A stretch of 64,000 bases of DNA from Tenacibaculum sp. SZ-18 (GTDB taxonomy: Bacteria; Bacteroidota; Bacteroidia; Flavobacteriales; Flavobacteriaceae). The number at the start of each line of letters is the position of its first letter. The stretch's first letter is position 1. The stretch covers positions 3,703,777 to 3,767,776 of the forward strand of contig NZ_CP019335.1 of NCBI RefSeq assembly GCF_002813915.1. The letters run 5' to 3'. The notes beneath the pieces were generated by a model. It was not told the DNA's origin. It saw nothing but the letters and a program-made list of their open reading frames with translations, and ran no database searches. Both the position numbers and the translations under genes were made by a program. This document shows positions 53,139 through 62,393 of this stretch, in pieces.

Positions 53139-53852
53139 ATGAGAAAATTTATAATTTTTGCATTATTCGGACTTTCGATTAATGCTTTTGCTCAAAAAGA
53201 TATTTGTGAAACTCCTGAGGACAACATCGAAGATTTAAATAGTATCACTAAATGTACTATAAAACCTTCAAAAAAATTAAAGGATAAAAGATCAAGGCAA
53301 ATATCAGTAAGAGTTTCGGCTCCAAAAAAAAGGTTTTTAAAAAAAAGAAAAAAACAAAAAGAAGCAACGATTTTGAGTAGTTCTGGTTTAACGAGTACAA
53401 ACCAAACCACTGACATTTCAAAAAAGTTAGCTCTTAGGACTAATTTAGCGGCGTTAACCAACACGTTATCAAAAGAAGAAGTTCGAAACGCAGAGAAGTT
53501 TAGTACAGTGAATGATATTCCTTTGTTTCCATTTTGTAAAGGAGAAATTGGTGATGCTCAGTTAGATTGTTTCAATAATGAGATGATGAAACATATTCAA
53601 CAACATTTTAGATATCCTAATGATGCTGTAGTAAATAAAGTTCAAGGTGAAGTATGGGTAAGATTTATCATTGATAAAGATGGGAATGTTACGAATATTA
53701 AAGCTTTAGGACCAAAAGGAGCAAAAATATTAAATGATGAAGCTATTCGTGTAGTTTCAAATTTACCAAAGTTTATCCCTGGAAAGAAAAACGGTATTTC
53801 TACTTCAGTTAAATACGGATTTCCAATCAACTTCGCATTAGAGGATAATTAA
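53139..53852 (+). CDS. Exported protein with TonB C-terminal-like domain, upstream of a TonB receptor
   Basis: The protein is 237 aa from MRKFIIFALFGLSINAFAQ, a signal peptide; a longer in-frame start at 53106 is rejected. It shares the family pattern: IEDLNSITKC, a basic cluster (KKRFLKKRKKQKE), FPFCKGEIGDAQLDCFNNEM, HIQQHFRYPNDAVVNKVQGE, VWVRFIIDKDGNV and a C-terminal TonB-C fold. It is 46 bp upstream of the TonB-dependent receptor, so the two are likely co-transcribed. This is the only one of three paralogs that is next to a receptor gene. Confidence 0.78.
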   Translation: MRKFIIFALFGLSINAFAQKDICETPEDNIEDLNSITKCTIKPSKKLKDKRSRQISVRVSAPKKRFLKKRKKQKEATILSSSGLTSTNQTTDISKKLALRTNLAALTNTLSKEEVRNAEKFSTVNDIPLFPFCKGEIGDAQLDCFNNEMMKHIQQHFRYPNDAVVNKVQGEVWVRFIIDKDGNVTNIKALGPKGAKILNDEAIRVVSNLPKFIPGKKNGISTSVKYGFPINFALEDN

Positions 53853-53898
53853 TTTTTAATAATTAAAAAACTAAAAATCAATTAATAAGTATTTTATT

Positions 53899-56757
53899 AT
53901 GATTAAAAAACTATTTCTACTGTGCTTTTGTGCAGTAAATCTTACAATTTTGGCCCAAGATAAATTGTCGGGATTAGTATTTGACGAATATTTAGAGCCA
54001 TTTCCCGGAGCTACTATTACATCAAGTGAAGGAACATCTGTAACTTCTAATATTGATGGTGAATTTATTATAGCAGTTAAAAAGTTTCCTGTAACCTTGA
54101 ATATTACTTCAGTTGGTTTTCAAACTGAAATAGTTCAGGTTTCGAGTATTTCAGATGATCTTAATGTGATTTTAAAAGAAGCCTTTATTTTAGATCAAGT
54201 AGTTATCTCAGCTTCGAGAACTCCTGAACGAGTTATGGAGTCTCCTGTAACAATTGAGAGAATTGATGGGAAATACATCAAGAGAACGGCTTCTCCTAAT
54301 TTCTATGAAAGTTTAGGGAATTTGAAAGGAATTGACGTATTAGGGAATAGTTTTTCGACAAAAATCATAACATCAAATAGAGGTTTTGGAAATACATTAA
54401 ATAACCGATTCGTGCAACTTGTAGACGGAGCAGAAAGTTCAATTCCTGTATTCGAATATTCATTTGGTAACTTATTTGGTTTAAATGAACTTGATGTTAA
54501 AAATGTCGAGATATTACCAGGTGCCGCTTCGGCATTATATGGGGCGAATGCATTTAACGGTATCTTATTGATGACAAGTAAGAATCCATTTGATGATCAT
54601 GGAATCAGTACTTATTTCAAATCAGGTGTTACCACACAACAAGATAGAGGTGCGTATGCGTTTTATGATGTTGGAGCAAGACTGGCTTTTAAGTTTAATG
54701 ATTACCTCGCGATTAAAGCTAATATAGTTTATACAAATGGTGAAGATTGGTATGCAAGAGATTATAGAAATACAACTGGGCAAGGAGGTGTTATTAAAGA
54801 AGGATTTAGTCATGCAGATGATGTAGGATACGATGGAGTAAATGTTTATGGTGATGAAATCGGGTTTAATTTAAGAGATATTATTCGAAGCTTAGAAAAT
54901 AGAAATGTATTATTACCAAACGGACAGCCAATTCCTGCAGGAAGTTGGTTAAATGTTGATAATGTAAATGTATCAAGAATTGGATATCGTGAAGAAGATT
55001 TAAATAATTATAGAACTAAGTTTTTAACATTTGATAACGCTTTACACTTCAGGCCTTGGGGTAAAGGATCGGAAACTGAAATCATTTTCTCAACAAAATT
55101 CCATTTATCCGATAATGTTATTCATGCTAGTAATAGGTATGATCAACGTCAAGGCTTTATGGAGCAATATAAACTTGAGATAAATGGTAAAAATTACTTT
55201 ATCCGAGGTTATTATACAGAGAATGATGCAGGTCAAACAACTGATACACGACTAGCAGGTATTTTCGTAGCAAATGATTGGAAAGATCATGGAACATATT
55301 TTGGGGAATATGGTATTGCATATTTAGCAACCTTATTTGCAACAGGTAGTAATGAACAAGCTCACGCCTCTGCAAGAGCTACAGCTGAATCTGGAAGATT
55401 CGAGCCAGGAACTCCTGAATATAATACAAGTTTAAATAGAGCAAAGAATACTACACTAAGTGATGGAGGAGCAAGATTAATTGATAACACAGGATACTAT
55501 CATGCCGATGTAAACTGGAATTTATCTGATTATTTTGATTTCGCAAATGTGCAAATTGGAGGTAGTTTTAGAAGTTTCGCATTAGCTTCTCAAGGTCAAG
55601 TTTATACAGATGATGATGGTCCTATAAGACATAGATTATATGGTCTTTATACGCAAGTTCAGAAAACCTTCAACGATGATAGATTAAAGTTGACTGCAAC
55701 AGCGCGTTTTGATAAAGCAAGAAACTTCGAAGGTAAATTCTCTCCAAGAGCAACACTATCTTATGCCGTAGGAGAAAGAAGAGATCATAACTTCAGAATT
55801 GGTTTTCAAACAGCCTTCCGTAACCCGACTTCACAAGATCAGTATTTAGGATTACAATTAGGAGATAGAGTTTTTTTAGGAACAGTTGAAGAGAACTTGA
55901 CAAGAGAAATAACTGTAACTCCGTATCGTTCTAATCCAGCTATATCTGCAACATTAACAGGTTTAGATGCTTTCACTAACTCTTTTACAGCTGAATCTGT
56001 TGAGGCGTTTTTAGCAAATGTTAGATTAGGAAACACTCCCGATTTAAGTCAATTACAAAAAGCAGAACTAGAAGTGTTACGCCCGGAGACAGTACAGTCT
56101 TTTGAATTAGGATATAGAGGGGCTGTTGATTTGGCGGGAAAACTATTTGAATTTGATATTGTAGGTTATTATAACTTCCATGAAGATTTTATTACAACAA
56201 AAGAGGTGTTAACTCCTTTCTATGGAGATGTTGACAACCCAACAATACCAGATTCAGGAATAGGAACAGAAGCGGTGACCGCGGTAGTAAATAATGACGT
56301 ATTACGATATATCTTAAGAACGAATACAAGTTCAAAAATTAATACTTACGGTTTTGCAGCAGGGTTTTCTGGAAAGGTATTCGGAGGATTTGATTTTGGT
56401 GGTAGTTATACATTCTCAGATTTCAGTGTAGATGCAGAGACAATAGACTTTAAACCGTCATTTAATACACCAAAGCATCAAGTTAAATTACAATTAGGTC
56501 ATGAGAGATTGTACAAAAACTTCGGTTTTGGAGTAAACGTAAGGTGGCAAGATGAATTCTTGTACCAATCAAGATTTATTGATGCAATGGTAGAAGATAG
56601 ATTCGTATTAGACGCACAATTAAGCTTAGGAATTCCCAAGTTAAAGTCTCAAATTAAATTAGGAGGAACTAATTTAACAGGTAAAAATTACACATCAGTT
56701 CCAGGGGCTGGTTTTATTGGATCGCAGTATTATATCTCGTGGACAATAAATAATTAG
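53899..56757 (+). CDS. TonB-dependent outer-membrane receptor with carboxypeptidase-regulatory-like domain
   Basis: The protein is 952 aa. A signal peptide (LLCFCAVNLTILAQ) is followed by a CarboxypepD_reg-like beta domain (about 22-95; GLVFDEYLEPFPGATITSSE), a plug domain (about 105-230; ERVMESPVTIERIDGK, LPGAASALYGANAFNGILLM) and a 22-strand-type barrel, ending YYISWTINN. The ligand is unknown; there is no SusD-type partner next to it. It follows a TonB-C-like protein gene by 46 bp and ends before a terminator. Confidence 0.92.
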   Translation: MIKKLFLLCFCAVNLTILAQDKLSGLVFDEYLEPFPGATITSSEGTSVTSNIDGEFIIAVKKFPVTLNITSVGFQTEIVQVSSISDDLNVILKEAFILDQVVISASRTPERVMESPVTIERIDGKYIKRTASPNFYESLGNLKGIDVLGNSFSTKIITSNRGFGNTLNNRFVQLVDGAESSIPVFEYSFGNLFGLNELDVKNVEILPGAASALYGANAFNGILLMTSKNPFDDHGISTYFKSGVTTQQDRGAYAFYDVGARLAFKFNDYLAIKANIVYTNGEDWYARDYRNTTGQGGVIKEGFSHADDVGYDGVNVYGDEIGFNLRDIIRSLENRNVLLPNGQPIPAGSWLNVDNVNVSRIGYREEDLNNYRTKFLTFDNALHFRPWGKGSETEIIFSTKFHLSDNVIHASNRYDQRQGFMEQYKLEINGKNYFIRGYYTENDAGQTTDTRLAGIFVANDWKDHGTYFGEYGIAYLATLFATGSNEQAHASARATAESGRFEPGTPEYNTSLNRAKNTTLSDGGARLIDNTGYYHADVNWNLSDYFDFANVQIGGSFRSFALASQGQVYTDDDGPIRHRLYGLYTQVQKTFNDDRLKLTATARFDKARNFEGKFSPRATLSYAVGERRDHNFRIGFQTAFRNPTSQDQYLGLQLGDRVFLGTVEENLTREITVTPYRSNPAISATLTGLDAFTNSFTAESVEAFLANVRLGNTPDLSQLQKAELEVLRPETVQSFELGYRGAVDLAGKLFEFDIVGYYNFHEDFITTKEVLTPFYGDVDNPTIPDSGIGTEAVTAVVNNDVLRYILRTNTSSKINTYGFAAGFSGKVFGGFDFGGSYTFSDFSVDAETIDFKPSFNTPKHQVKLQLGHERLYKNFGFGVNVRWQDEFLYQSRFIDAMVEDRFVLDAQLSLGIPKLKSQIKLGGTNLTGKNYTSVPGAGFIGSQYYISWTINN

Positions 56758-56777
56758 TAATAGAAAGCATAAATATT

Positions 56778-56809
56778 AAAAGGACCAGCGGAAACGTTGG
56801 TCCTTTTTT
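56778..56809 (+). terminator. Terminator after the TonB receptor gene
   Basis: The stem AAAAGGACCAGCG / CGTTGGTCCTTTT has a GAAA loop and is followed by T residues. Confidence 0.9.
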
Positions 56810-56898
56810 GGTTAAAAAAAACTAATTTTGTGTGCTAAAATAAGCTAACATTTATGAGTTACTAAACAGATAAAAAAATATAAATTATAACACTTCAG

Positions 56899-57008
56899 AT
56901 GTTAAATCAAGAATTAAGTTTCGAGGAATTCAATAATTCGGTGATAACTATTTTGTTGCTCAACCAATAAAAGAGATAATAGAATATTCTATTGTTAGTG
57001 CTTATTAG
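56899..57008 (+). pseudogene. Possible small frameshifted ORF
   Basis: MLNQELSFEEFNNS in one frame is followed directly, in another frame, by GDNYFVAQPIKEIIEYSIVS AY and a stop (written here with a break at residue 20). Together they would give a peptide of about 36 residues with a one-base defect. It may be chance; no homolog is recognised. The rest of 56810-57041 shows no gene. Confidence 0.2.
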
Positions 57009-57041
57009 TGAAACAACTTTTATAGGGTTATATAAATAAAA

Positions 57042-57068
57042 TAATCCCGAGCATTCGCCCAGGATTGT
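57042..57068 (-). terminator. Terminator after the CNNM/CorC gene
   Basis: On the minus strand AATCCTGGGC GAAT GCTCGGGATT forms a stem with two G-T pairs, followed by an AT-rich tract. Confidence 0.6.
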
Positions 57069-57100
57069 TTATCTCAAAATGATTTTAGTTGAATAGGTTT

Positions 57101-58174
57101 TTATTCAATAATTCCTAACCTTTTTGCGCGTTGTTCCCAACTTTTTCTCGCCAGATTTTGAAGGTTAGCGACCTTATCACTTTCATCCATGATTTCAAGA
57201 CCTAATAACGTCTCTATCGCATCTTCTTGAGTAACAATACCACTAACCGACCCATATTCATCTACCACTAAAGCAATATGCTCTCTCTTTTCAATTAATT
57301 GTTCAAATAACTCAGGAATTGGTAATTCTCTCTTGGTTACAATAATGTCACGTTTAATAGTTTCAAGTTTTTCCCCTCCTTTACCACGAATAATCGCTTC
57401 TAAAAGCTGATCTTTTAAGAAGTACCCAATGATGTTATCAGTTGTATCTGCGTACAAAGGAATACGTGAAAAACGTAAAGTAGGATTTTCATCAAAAAAC
57501 GATTGAATTGTCTGAGATGCGTTCGCTGTTTTTAAAACTGTTCTTGGTGTCATTATATGTTTCGCCCAAACATCTTTAAAGTTCAACATGTTCTTAATTA
57601 CTTTACTTTCATTTTCTTCAAAAACACCTTCTTTTTCAGCAATTTCAGTCATTGCAGAAAAATCTTCTCTACTTAAAACGCTTTCACCATGACCACCTTT
57701 TCCAAACATTTTGGTAAACAATTGTAGAATCCAAATAATACCAAAAATTCTAAAAAGGAAGATTAAAATCTTTAAAGTTCCAGTAGTAAATCCTGCTAAT
57801 GATTTCCAGTATGTTGCTCCAATAGTTTTTGGAATAATTTCTGAAGCTACTAAAATTAAAACAGTCATAATTGCAGAAACTATAAATACTCCACTAAAAA
57901 TCCCACTTCCGGTATCCTCAGCAAAAACTGTTTCCGCTTGTGAACCAACTAAAATGGCACCTACAGTATGTGCTATTGTGTTGAGTGTTAAAATTGCAAT
58001 TAAAGGCTTATCTACATCTTTTTTTAATTCTTCTAAATCATCAGCATAAGATTTACCTTCTTTCTTTTTTACGTTAACAAATGTTGGTGTAACACTTAAC
58101 AAAACAGCTTCAAGTATTGAACATAAAAAAGATACAATAATAGATAAAACACCAAATAAAATTAATAGTCCCAT
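57101..58174 (-). CDS. CNNM/CorC family (hemolysin-like) membrane protein with CBS domains
   Basis: The protein is 357 aa. An N-terminal DUF21/CNNM region (about 1-170) has four hydrophobic segments. Two CBS domains follow (about 205-265, with IMTPRTVLKTANAS at its start, and 270-335, with HIALVVDEYGSVSGIVTQED). Family members are linked to magnesium or cobalt handling. The C-terminal CorC_HlyC domain is missing, so it is a short form. Confidence 0.88.
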   Translation of the reverse strand: MGLLILFGVLSIIVSFLCSILEAVLLSVTPTFVNVKKKEGKSYADDLEELKKDVDKPLIAILTLNTIAHTVGAILVGSQAETVFAEDTGSGIFSGVFIVSAIMTVLILVASEIIPKTIGATYWKSLAGFTTGTLKILIFLFRIFGIIWILQLFTKMFGKGGHGESVLSREDFSAMTEIAEKEGVFEENESKVIKNMLNFKDVWAKHIMTPRTVLKTANASQTIQSFFDENPTLRFSRIPLYADTTDNIIGYFLKDQLLEAIIRGKGGEKLETIKRDIIVTKRELPIPELFEQLIEKREHIALVVDEYGSVSGIVTQEDAIETLLGLEIMDESDKVANLQNLARKSWEQRAKRLGIIE

Positions 58175-58195
58175 TTTATATTTTTTTGTAAAAAT

Positions 58196-58225
58196 AAAAA
58201 AACCCCAAGATTAATCTTGAGGTTT
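58196..58225 (-). terminator. Terminator after the first DUF3078 gene
   Basis: On the minus strand AAACCTCAAGATTAATCTTGGGGTTT forms a stem followed by T residues, 22 bp beyond the stop at 58247. The position also marks the upstream border of the CNNM gene. Confidence 0.8.
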
Positions 58226-58246
58226 GTTATGTTTTATAAGTTGAGT

Positions 58247-59077
58247 TTAAAAAGCATAGTTCACTCCTAAACCAAATACTTCTCTTGTTTGAAACCCTTT
58301 AAAAGCATTATCATCATAAATAGTTTGTAATGCTAAATTAGCAGATAAATACTTGTTAATTTTCATAACAACATTTACGGTGTAATCTAAATCTATATTT
58401 TGTGGGGCTTCTAGGTAGTTGCTATATAAGTTTATGATGTTTTCAATAGAAACATTTTCCATAAGATTAAATTTATAGTAACCACTTACAGATGCACCTA
58501 ATTCATAACGAGTAGTTTCACCAGCATCAACTCCAAAAGCTGGAGCTAAATCTTCAGATAAAACAACCAACTTAGAGGTAGCAGGAGCTATATTTACTTT
58601 TAAATTATCACTTTTCTTCCATAACATACCTGGTCCAAATTGGAAATAAGCTGGAGAGAAAAAGTGTGATTGTTGAACTCCATTAACATCTGTTGAAGAC
58701 ATCTGTGTCTTAAAGTTAAAGAATGCTGAATAATACCAATTTCCCTTTGCTTTCTTACCAGCTAAAGAGTTAAACTCAAAACGGTCATCTGTTTTTTGTA
58801 AGCTTTGTCCTTTTAATTTAGTTAAACCGTAGGATGCTATAATTTTGTTATCCCAAGTCCAGTCTCCTTTAGCATAATTAAAATCATAGTTAACACCTAA
58901 AGTACCAGCAATACTGTTTGTACCACCTGCTAACCAATTGTTGAATGCAGATTGATTAAAAAGAAAAGATATCGTCCCTCCTTTTTTCCATCCTTCCTTT
59001 TTTTCTTCCTTTTTTTCTTCCTGTGCAGAAAGAGATAATCCTCCAAATACTAGAGCGATAGCTAATAATTTTTTCAT
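58247..59077 (-). CDS. DUF3078 outer-membrane-type protein (copy A)
   Basis: The 276-aa protein has a signal peptide (LLAIALVFGGLSLSAQ) and a Glu/Lys linker. A beta-strand-rich body begins WKKGGTISFLFNQSAFNNWL, and SAFFNFKTQM is followed by YFQFGPGMLWKKSDNLK, all family signatures. It ends in an aromatic residue (NYAF), as expected for a beta-barrel. Function is unknown. It is paralogous to the protein at 59166. Confidence 0.85.
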   Translation of the reverse strand: MKKLLAIALVFGGLSLSAQEEKKEEKKEGWKKGGTISFLFNQSAFNNWLAGGTNSIAGTLGVNYDFNYAKGDWTWDNKIIASYGLTKLKGQSLQKTDDRFEFNSLAGKKAKGNWYYSAFFNFKTQMSSTDVNGVQQSHFFSPAYFQFGPGMLWKKSDNLKVNIAPATSKLVVLSEDLAPAFGVDAGETTRYELGASVSGYYKFNLMENVSIENIINLYSNYLEAPQNIDLDYTVNVVMKINKYLSANLALQTIYDDNAFKGFQTREVFGLGVNYAF

Positions 59078-59165
59078 TTTAAAAAATATTAATTGAGTAA
59101 ATTTTTGCGGTAAAAATACGCTTTCTTTAACTATTTCTGAGACATAGAATCGAAAAAGTCATAAA

Positions 59166-60032
59166 TTATAGAAAAACATAGTTAAGTCCTAAACCAAATA
59201 ACTGTTTGAACTGAATTTTACTTGAAGCATTATCATCTATAATGGTGTGAAAACCAAGATTTGTTGAGAAGTATTTACTTATTTTAACGAAGAAGTTTAT
59301 TTGATAATCAATATCAATATTTTGTGGTTTATCGAGGTAGTCTGCGTACACTGCCAGAATATTCTCCATTTTTAATGTATCAGTTAAGTTAATTTTAAAA
59401 TATGATGATAAATTAAAACCTAAACCAAAACTACTTGTTCTTCCATCTTTTACACCATATTTTCCTGAAAATTCAGGAGAAACAAAGGTGAAACGTGAAG
59501 ATAATGGTGCAATATTAATAGATTTATTATCAGATTTCTTCCATAGCATTCCAGGTCCAAAACTCAGGTAAGCTGGAGAGAAAAAATCAGAAATTGCTAA
59601 TTTTGGATTTTCTGTATAATCATAGCCTCGTGTAAATTGTGTTTTTAAATTATTGTAGAATGAGAAAAACCAATTATTTCTAGATTTATAACCAAATAAT
59701 GAATTGAGCTCTAATTGATCGTCTGTTTTTCGCACTCCTTGTTCATCAACATAACTTAAACCATAGGAAGATGTAATTTTATTGTCCCACTTCCATCTCT
59801 TCTTTTTGTAATTAAATTCGTAACTGGCATTTAAATTTCCAGCAACGGTATTGGTTCCACCAGCAATCCAATTTGAGAAGGTAGACTGATTTAAAATAAA
59901 AGCCAGTTTGGTTTTAGTGTTCCATTTTTTTGGAATACTATCTTTTTTTTTATCGTCCTGTACTTTTTTTACATCCTGAGAGAATGTATTCTGATTTAGC
60001 AATAAAAGAACTAAACATAGTTTTTTTATCAT
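59166..60032 (-). CDS. DUF3078 outer-membrane-type protein (copy B)
   Basis: The 288-aa protein has a signal peptide (LCLVLLLLNQNTFS) and a Lys/Asp linker. The body, FILNQSTFSNWIAGGTNTVA and later FSPAYLSFGPGMLWKKSDN, aligns with copy A along its whole length. It ends LGLNYVFL. The two copies are in tandem, so they probably arose by duplication. It is 16 bp downstream of the DUF2480 gene. Confidence 0.85.
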   Translation of the reverse strand: MIKKLCLVLLLLNQNTFSQDVKKVQDDKKKDSIPKKWNTKTKLAFILNQSTFSNWIAGGTNTVAGNLNASYEFNYKKKRWKWDNKITSSYGLSYVDEQGVRKTDDQLELNSLFGYKSRNNWFFSFYNNLKTQFTRGYDYTENPKLAISDFFSPAYLSFGPGMLWKKSDNKSINIAPLSSRFTFVSPEFSGKYGVKDGRTSSFGLGFNLSSYFKINLTDTLKMENILAVYADYLDKPQNIDIDYQINFFVKISKYFSTNLGFHTIIDDNASSKIQFKQLFGLGLNYVFL

Positions 60033-60048
60033 ATCGTAGATTTAGGAA

Positions 60049-60555
60049 TTATTTATTCTTAAATAATGGAACTGTAGAGCAGGCTTCTCCAAACATTATA
60101 GATTTTACTACGGGTTGGATTTTTTCAATTAAAAATGAATAGGCACTTTGTGGGATTGATTTATTCGCACAACCTTTAATAATTACAGGTTTATCAGTAA
60201 AATCTTCAACATTTAATTTTGTAATAATTTCAGAAAACAAAACAGTTTCTAAAAGATCTAGATTACCAACGATTACTTTTTTGGCAAATGGATTTAACTG
60301 AGTAGATAAGAGTAAATACGCCCATGATGGAATAATGGCGTCTGTCGAACACCCCAAAGCAACATAGCTATCTTTGTATTGAGACCAATCGTGGTCTTTT
60401 ACTTGTTGTCTAAAATCCTTTTCTTTTAATAGTAAACCTTCAAATAGCCATTCTGAAATATCGAATTTTACACGTCGTCCAGAAGGGTAGAAGTCTTCTA
60501 AATCAATGGTAACTAACTTACTGTTTGCAACTCTATTTATAATTTCTTCAGCCAT
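60049..60555 (-). CDS. DUF2480 family protein
   Basis: The 168-aa protein begins MAEEIINRVANSKLVTIDLE and contains DYPSGRR-like FYPSGRRVKFDISEWLFEG. These are signatures of a Bacteroidota-specific family of unknown function. It contains conserved Cys (ALGCSTDAI; KGCANKSIP) that could bind metal. It lies directly downstream of the SufT-like and SufE genes (10 nt), which suggests a link to iron-sulfur cluster work. Confidence 0.8.
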   Translation of the reverse strand: MAEEIINRVANSKLVTIDLEDFYPSGRRVKFDISEWLFEGLLLKEKDFRQQVKDHDWSQYKDSYVALGCSTDAIIPSWAYLLLSTQLNPFAKKVIVGNLDLLETVLFSEIITKLNVEDFTDKPVIIKGCANKSIPQSAYSFLIEKIQPVVKSIMFGEACSTVPLFKNK

Positions 60556-60565
60556 GGAAATGGTT

Positions 60566-60889
60566 TTATAACATTCCTAATTCAAGTTTTGCCTCTTCAC
60601 TCATCATATCTTGAGTCCAAGTTGGATCAAAAGTAATTTCAACCTCACAGTCATTGATTTCTTTTAAGGTTTTTACTTTTTCTTCTACTTCAATGGGTAG
60701 CGTTTCTGCAACAGGACAATTAGGCGATGTTAAAGTCATTAATATTTTAGCGTCATTTTCTTCCGAAATAAAAACATCATAAATCAATCCTAATTCGTAA
60801 ATATCTACAGGTATCTCTGGATCAAATATAGTTTTTAATACACGTACGATTTTATCTCCTAATTCTTCTAAGTTTTCTTCAGTCATCAT
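60566..60889 (-). CDS. SufT-like iron-sulfur assembly protein (MIP18/DUF59 family)
   Basis: The 107-aa protein is a DUF59 domain: DPEIPVDIYELGLIYDV, TLTSPNCPVAETLP with the conserved Cys, and FDPTWTQDMMSEEAKLELG. Family members help mature iron-sulfur proteins. It is 6 nt downstream of sufE and 10 nt upstream of the DUF2480 gene. Confidence 0.88.
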   Translation of the reverse strand: MMTEENLEELGDKIVRVLKTIFDPEIPVDIYELGLIYDVFISEENDAKILMTLTSPNCPVAETLPIEVEEKVKTLKEINDCEVEITFDPTWTQDMMSEEAKLELGML

Positions 60890-60895
60890 TAAATT

Positions 60896-61321
60896 TTAAC
60901 TTGTTAATTTAGATTGTTGAGCAATAGCATACATTTTTATTTGTTTAACCATAGAAACTAAACCATTTGCTCGTGTTGGACTTAAATGTTCTTTTAAACC
61001 AATTTCGTCGATAAAATTAGTATCGGCATTTAAAATATCTTGTGGTTTTTGATCAGAAAAAACACGTAACAATAATGCGACAATTCCTTTTGTTAAAATA
61101 GCGTCACTATCAGCTGTAAACTTAATAATATCTCCATTAATTTCAGAATGCATCCATACTTTTGATTGACATCCTTTAATTAAATTTTCATCTAATTTGA
61201 ACTGATCTTCAATAATTGGTAAAGATTTTCCAAGCTCAATAATATACTCGTAACGTTCCATCCAGTCTTCAAACATTGAAAACTCATCGATAATTTCTTC
61301 TTGTATTTCTTTGATAGTCAT
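60896..61321 (-). CDS. sufE: SufE family sulfur-acceptor protein
   Basis: The 141-aa protein has the SufE fold with the active-site Cys51 in NLIKGCQSKVWM. SufE takes sulfane sulfur from the desulfurase SufS and passes it to the SufBCD scaffold. The SUF core genes are not in the window; this three-gene unit (SufE, SufT-like, DUF2480) would serve them from a distance. Confidence 0.93.
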   Translation of the reverse strand: MTIKEIQEEIIDEFSMFEDWMERYEYIIELGKSLPIIEDQFKLDENLIKGCQSKVWMHSEINGDIIKFTADSDAILTKGIVALLLRVFSDQKPQDILNADTNFIDEIGLKEHLSPTRANGLVSMVKQIKMYAIAQQSKLTS

Positions 61322-61331
61322 TTTTTAGAAC

Positions 61332-61379
61332 TATTTTTGCACTTTATAAAATGTTTTGCGTATTTATTTCGCAAAATTA
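61332..61379. promoter_or_regulatory. Divergent -7 boxes between sufE and the PfkB kinase gene
   Basis: TATTTTTG (plus strand, 61332-61339) faces the kinase gene and TAATTTTG (minus strand, 61372-61379) faces sufE. Both fit TAnnTTTG; the -33 elements are not clear. Confidence 0.4.
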
Positions 61380-61396
61380 CTGATAAAAATTAATAA

Positions 61397-62323
61397 ATGA
61401 GTAAACTATTAGCAGTAGGAACGGTTGCTTACGATGCAATTGAAACACCTTTTGGTAAAACTGATAAAATATTAGGAGGATCTGGAACCTTTGTTGGGTT
61501 AGCAGCGTCTCAATTTGGAGTGAATACAGGAGTAGTTTCTGTTGTCGGAGGAGACTTTTCTCAATCGTACTTAGATATGATGCAAGAAAAAGGAATCGAT
61601 ACTACAGGAATTGAAATAATAAAAGATGGAAAAACATTCTTTTGGAGTGGAAAGTATCATAACGATATGAACTCAAGAGATACATTAATAACCGAGTTAA
61701 ATGTCTTAGAAACATTTAATCCTGTAGTTCCAGAATCTTTTAAAGACGCACCTGTAGTAATGTTAGGAAACTTACATCCACTGACCCAGGCTTCTGTTTT
61801 AGATCAAATGAATGTGAGACCTAAATTAGTAGTTTTAGATACTATGAACTTTTGGATGGACATTGCTTTAAATGATTTGCATGAAGTTTTAAAAAGAATT
61901 GATGTTATTACAATCAATGATGAAGAAGCTCGTCAATTAAGTGGAGAATATTCTCTAGTGAATGCAGCAAAGAAAATTCATGAAATGGGTCCAAAGTATG
62001 TTGTAATTAAAAAAGGTGAGCACGGAGCTTTATTATTTAATGATGATAATATGTTCTTTGCTCCTGCTTTGCCATTAGCAGAAGTATTTGATCCAACTGG
62101 TGCTGGAGATACATTTGCAGGAGGTTTTTGTGGATATTTAGCAAAGACGGGTGATTATTCATTTGAAAACATGAAAAACGCCATAATTTATGGGTCTAAC
62201 TTAGCTTCTTTTTGTGTTGAAAAGTTTGGTACACAACGTATGGAAGAACTAACTCAACCAGAAGTACAATCTCGTTTAAAGGCATTTAAAAAACTAACAC
62301 AATTTGATATAGAATTGGTTTAA
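61397..62323 (+). CDS. PfkB family carbohydrate/nucleoside kinase
   Basis: The protein is 308 aa with the ribokinase fold. It has the N-terminal glycine-rich region (KILGGSGTFVGLAASQFG), ITINDEEARQLSG, and the C-terminal signature FDPTGAGDTFAGGF with catalytic Asp. The family phosphorylates sugars or nucleosides; this branch, conserved in Bacteroidota, lacks an assigned substrate. It is upstream of a PurF-like gene but separated by a terminator. Confidence 0.88.
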   Translation: MSKLLAVGTVAYDAIETPFGKTDKILGGSGTFVGLAASQFGVNTGVVSVVGGDFSQSYLDMMQEKGIDTTGIEIIKDGKTFFWSGKYHNDMNSRDTLITELNVLETFNPVVPESFKDAPVVMLGNLHPLTQASVLDQMNVRPKLVVLDTMNFWMDIALNDLHEVLKRIDVITINDEEARQLSGEYSLVNAAKKIHEMGPKYVVIKKGEHGALLFNDDNMFFAPALPLAEVFDPTGAGDTFAGGFCGYLAKTGDYSFENMKNAIIYGSNLASFCVEKFGTQRMEELTQPEVQSRLKAFKKLTQFDIELV

Positions 62324-62327
62324 TATG

Positions 62328-62356
62328 AATCCGCGCTTTTTGTCGCGGATTTTTTA
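62328..62356 (+). terminator. Terminator after the PfkB kinase gene
   Basis: The stem AATCCGCG / CGCGGATT has a T-rich loop and is followed by six T residues. Confidence 0.9.
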
Positions 62357-62393
62357 TTAAGAAAAACTAACACACAACACAACTAAAAGAACA

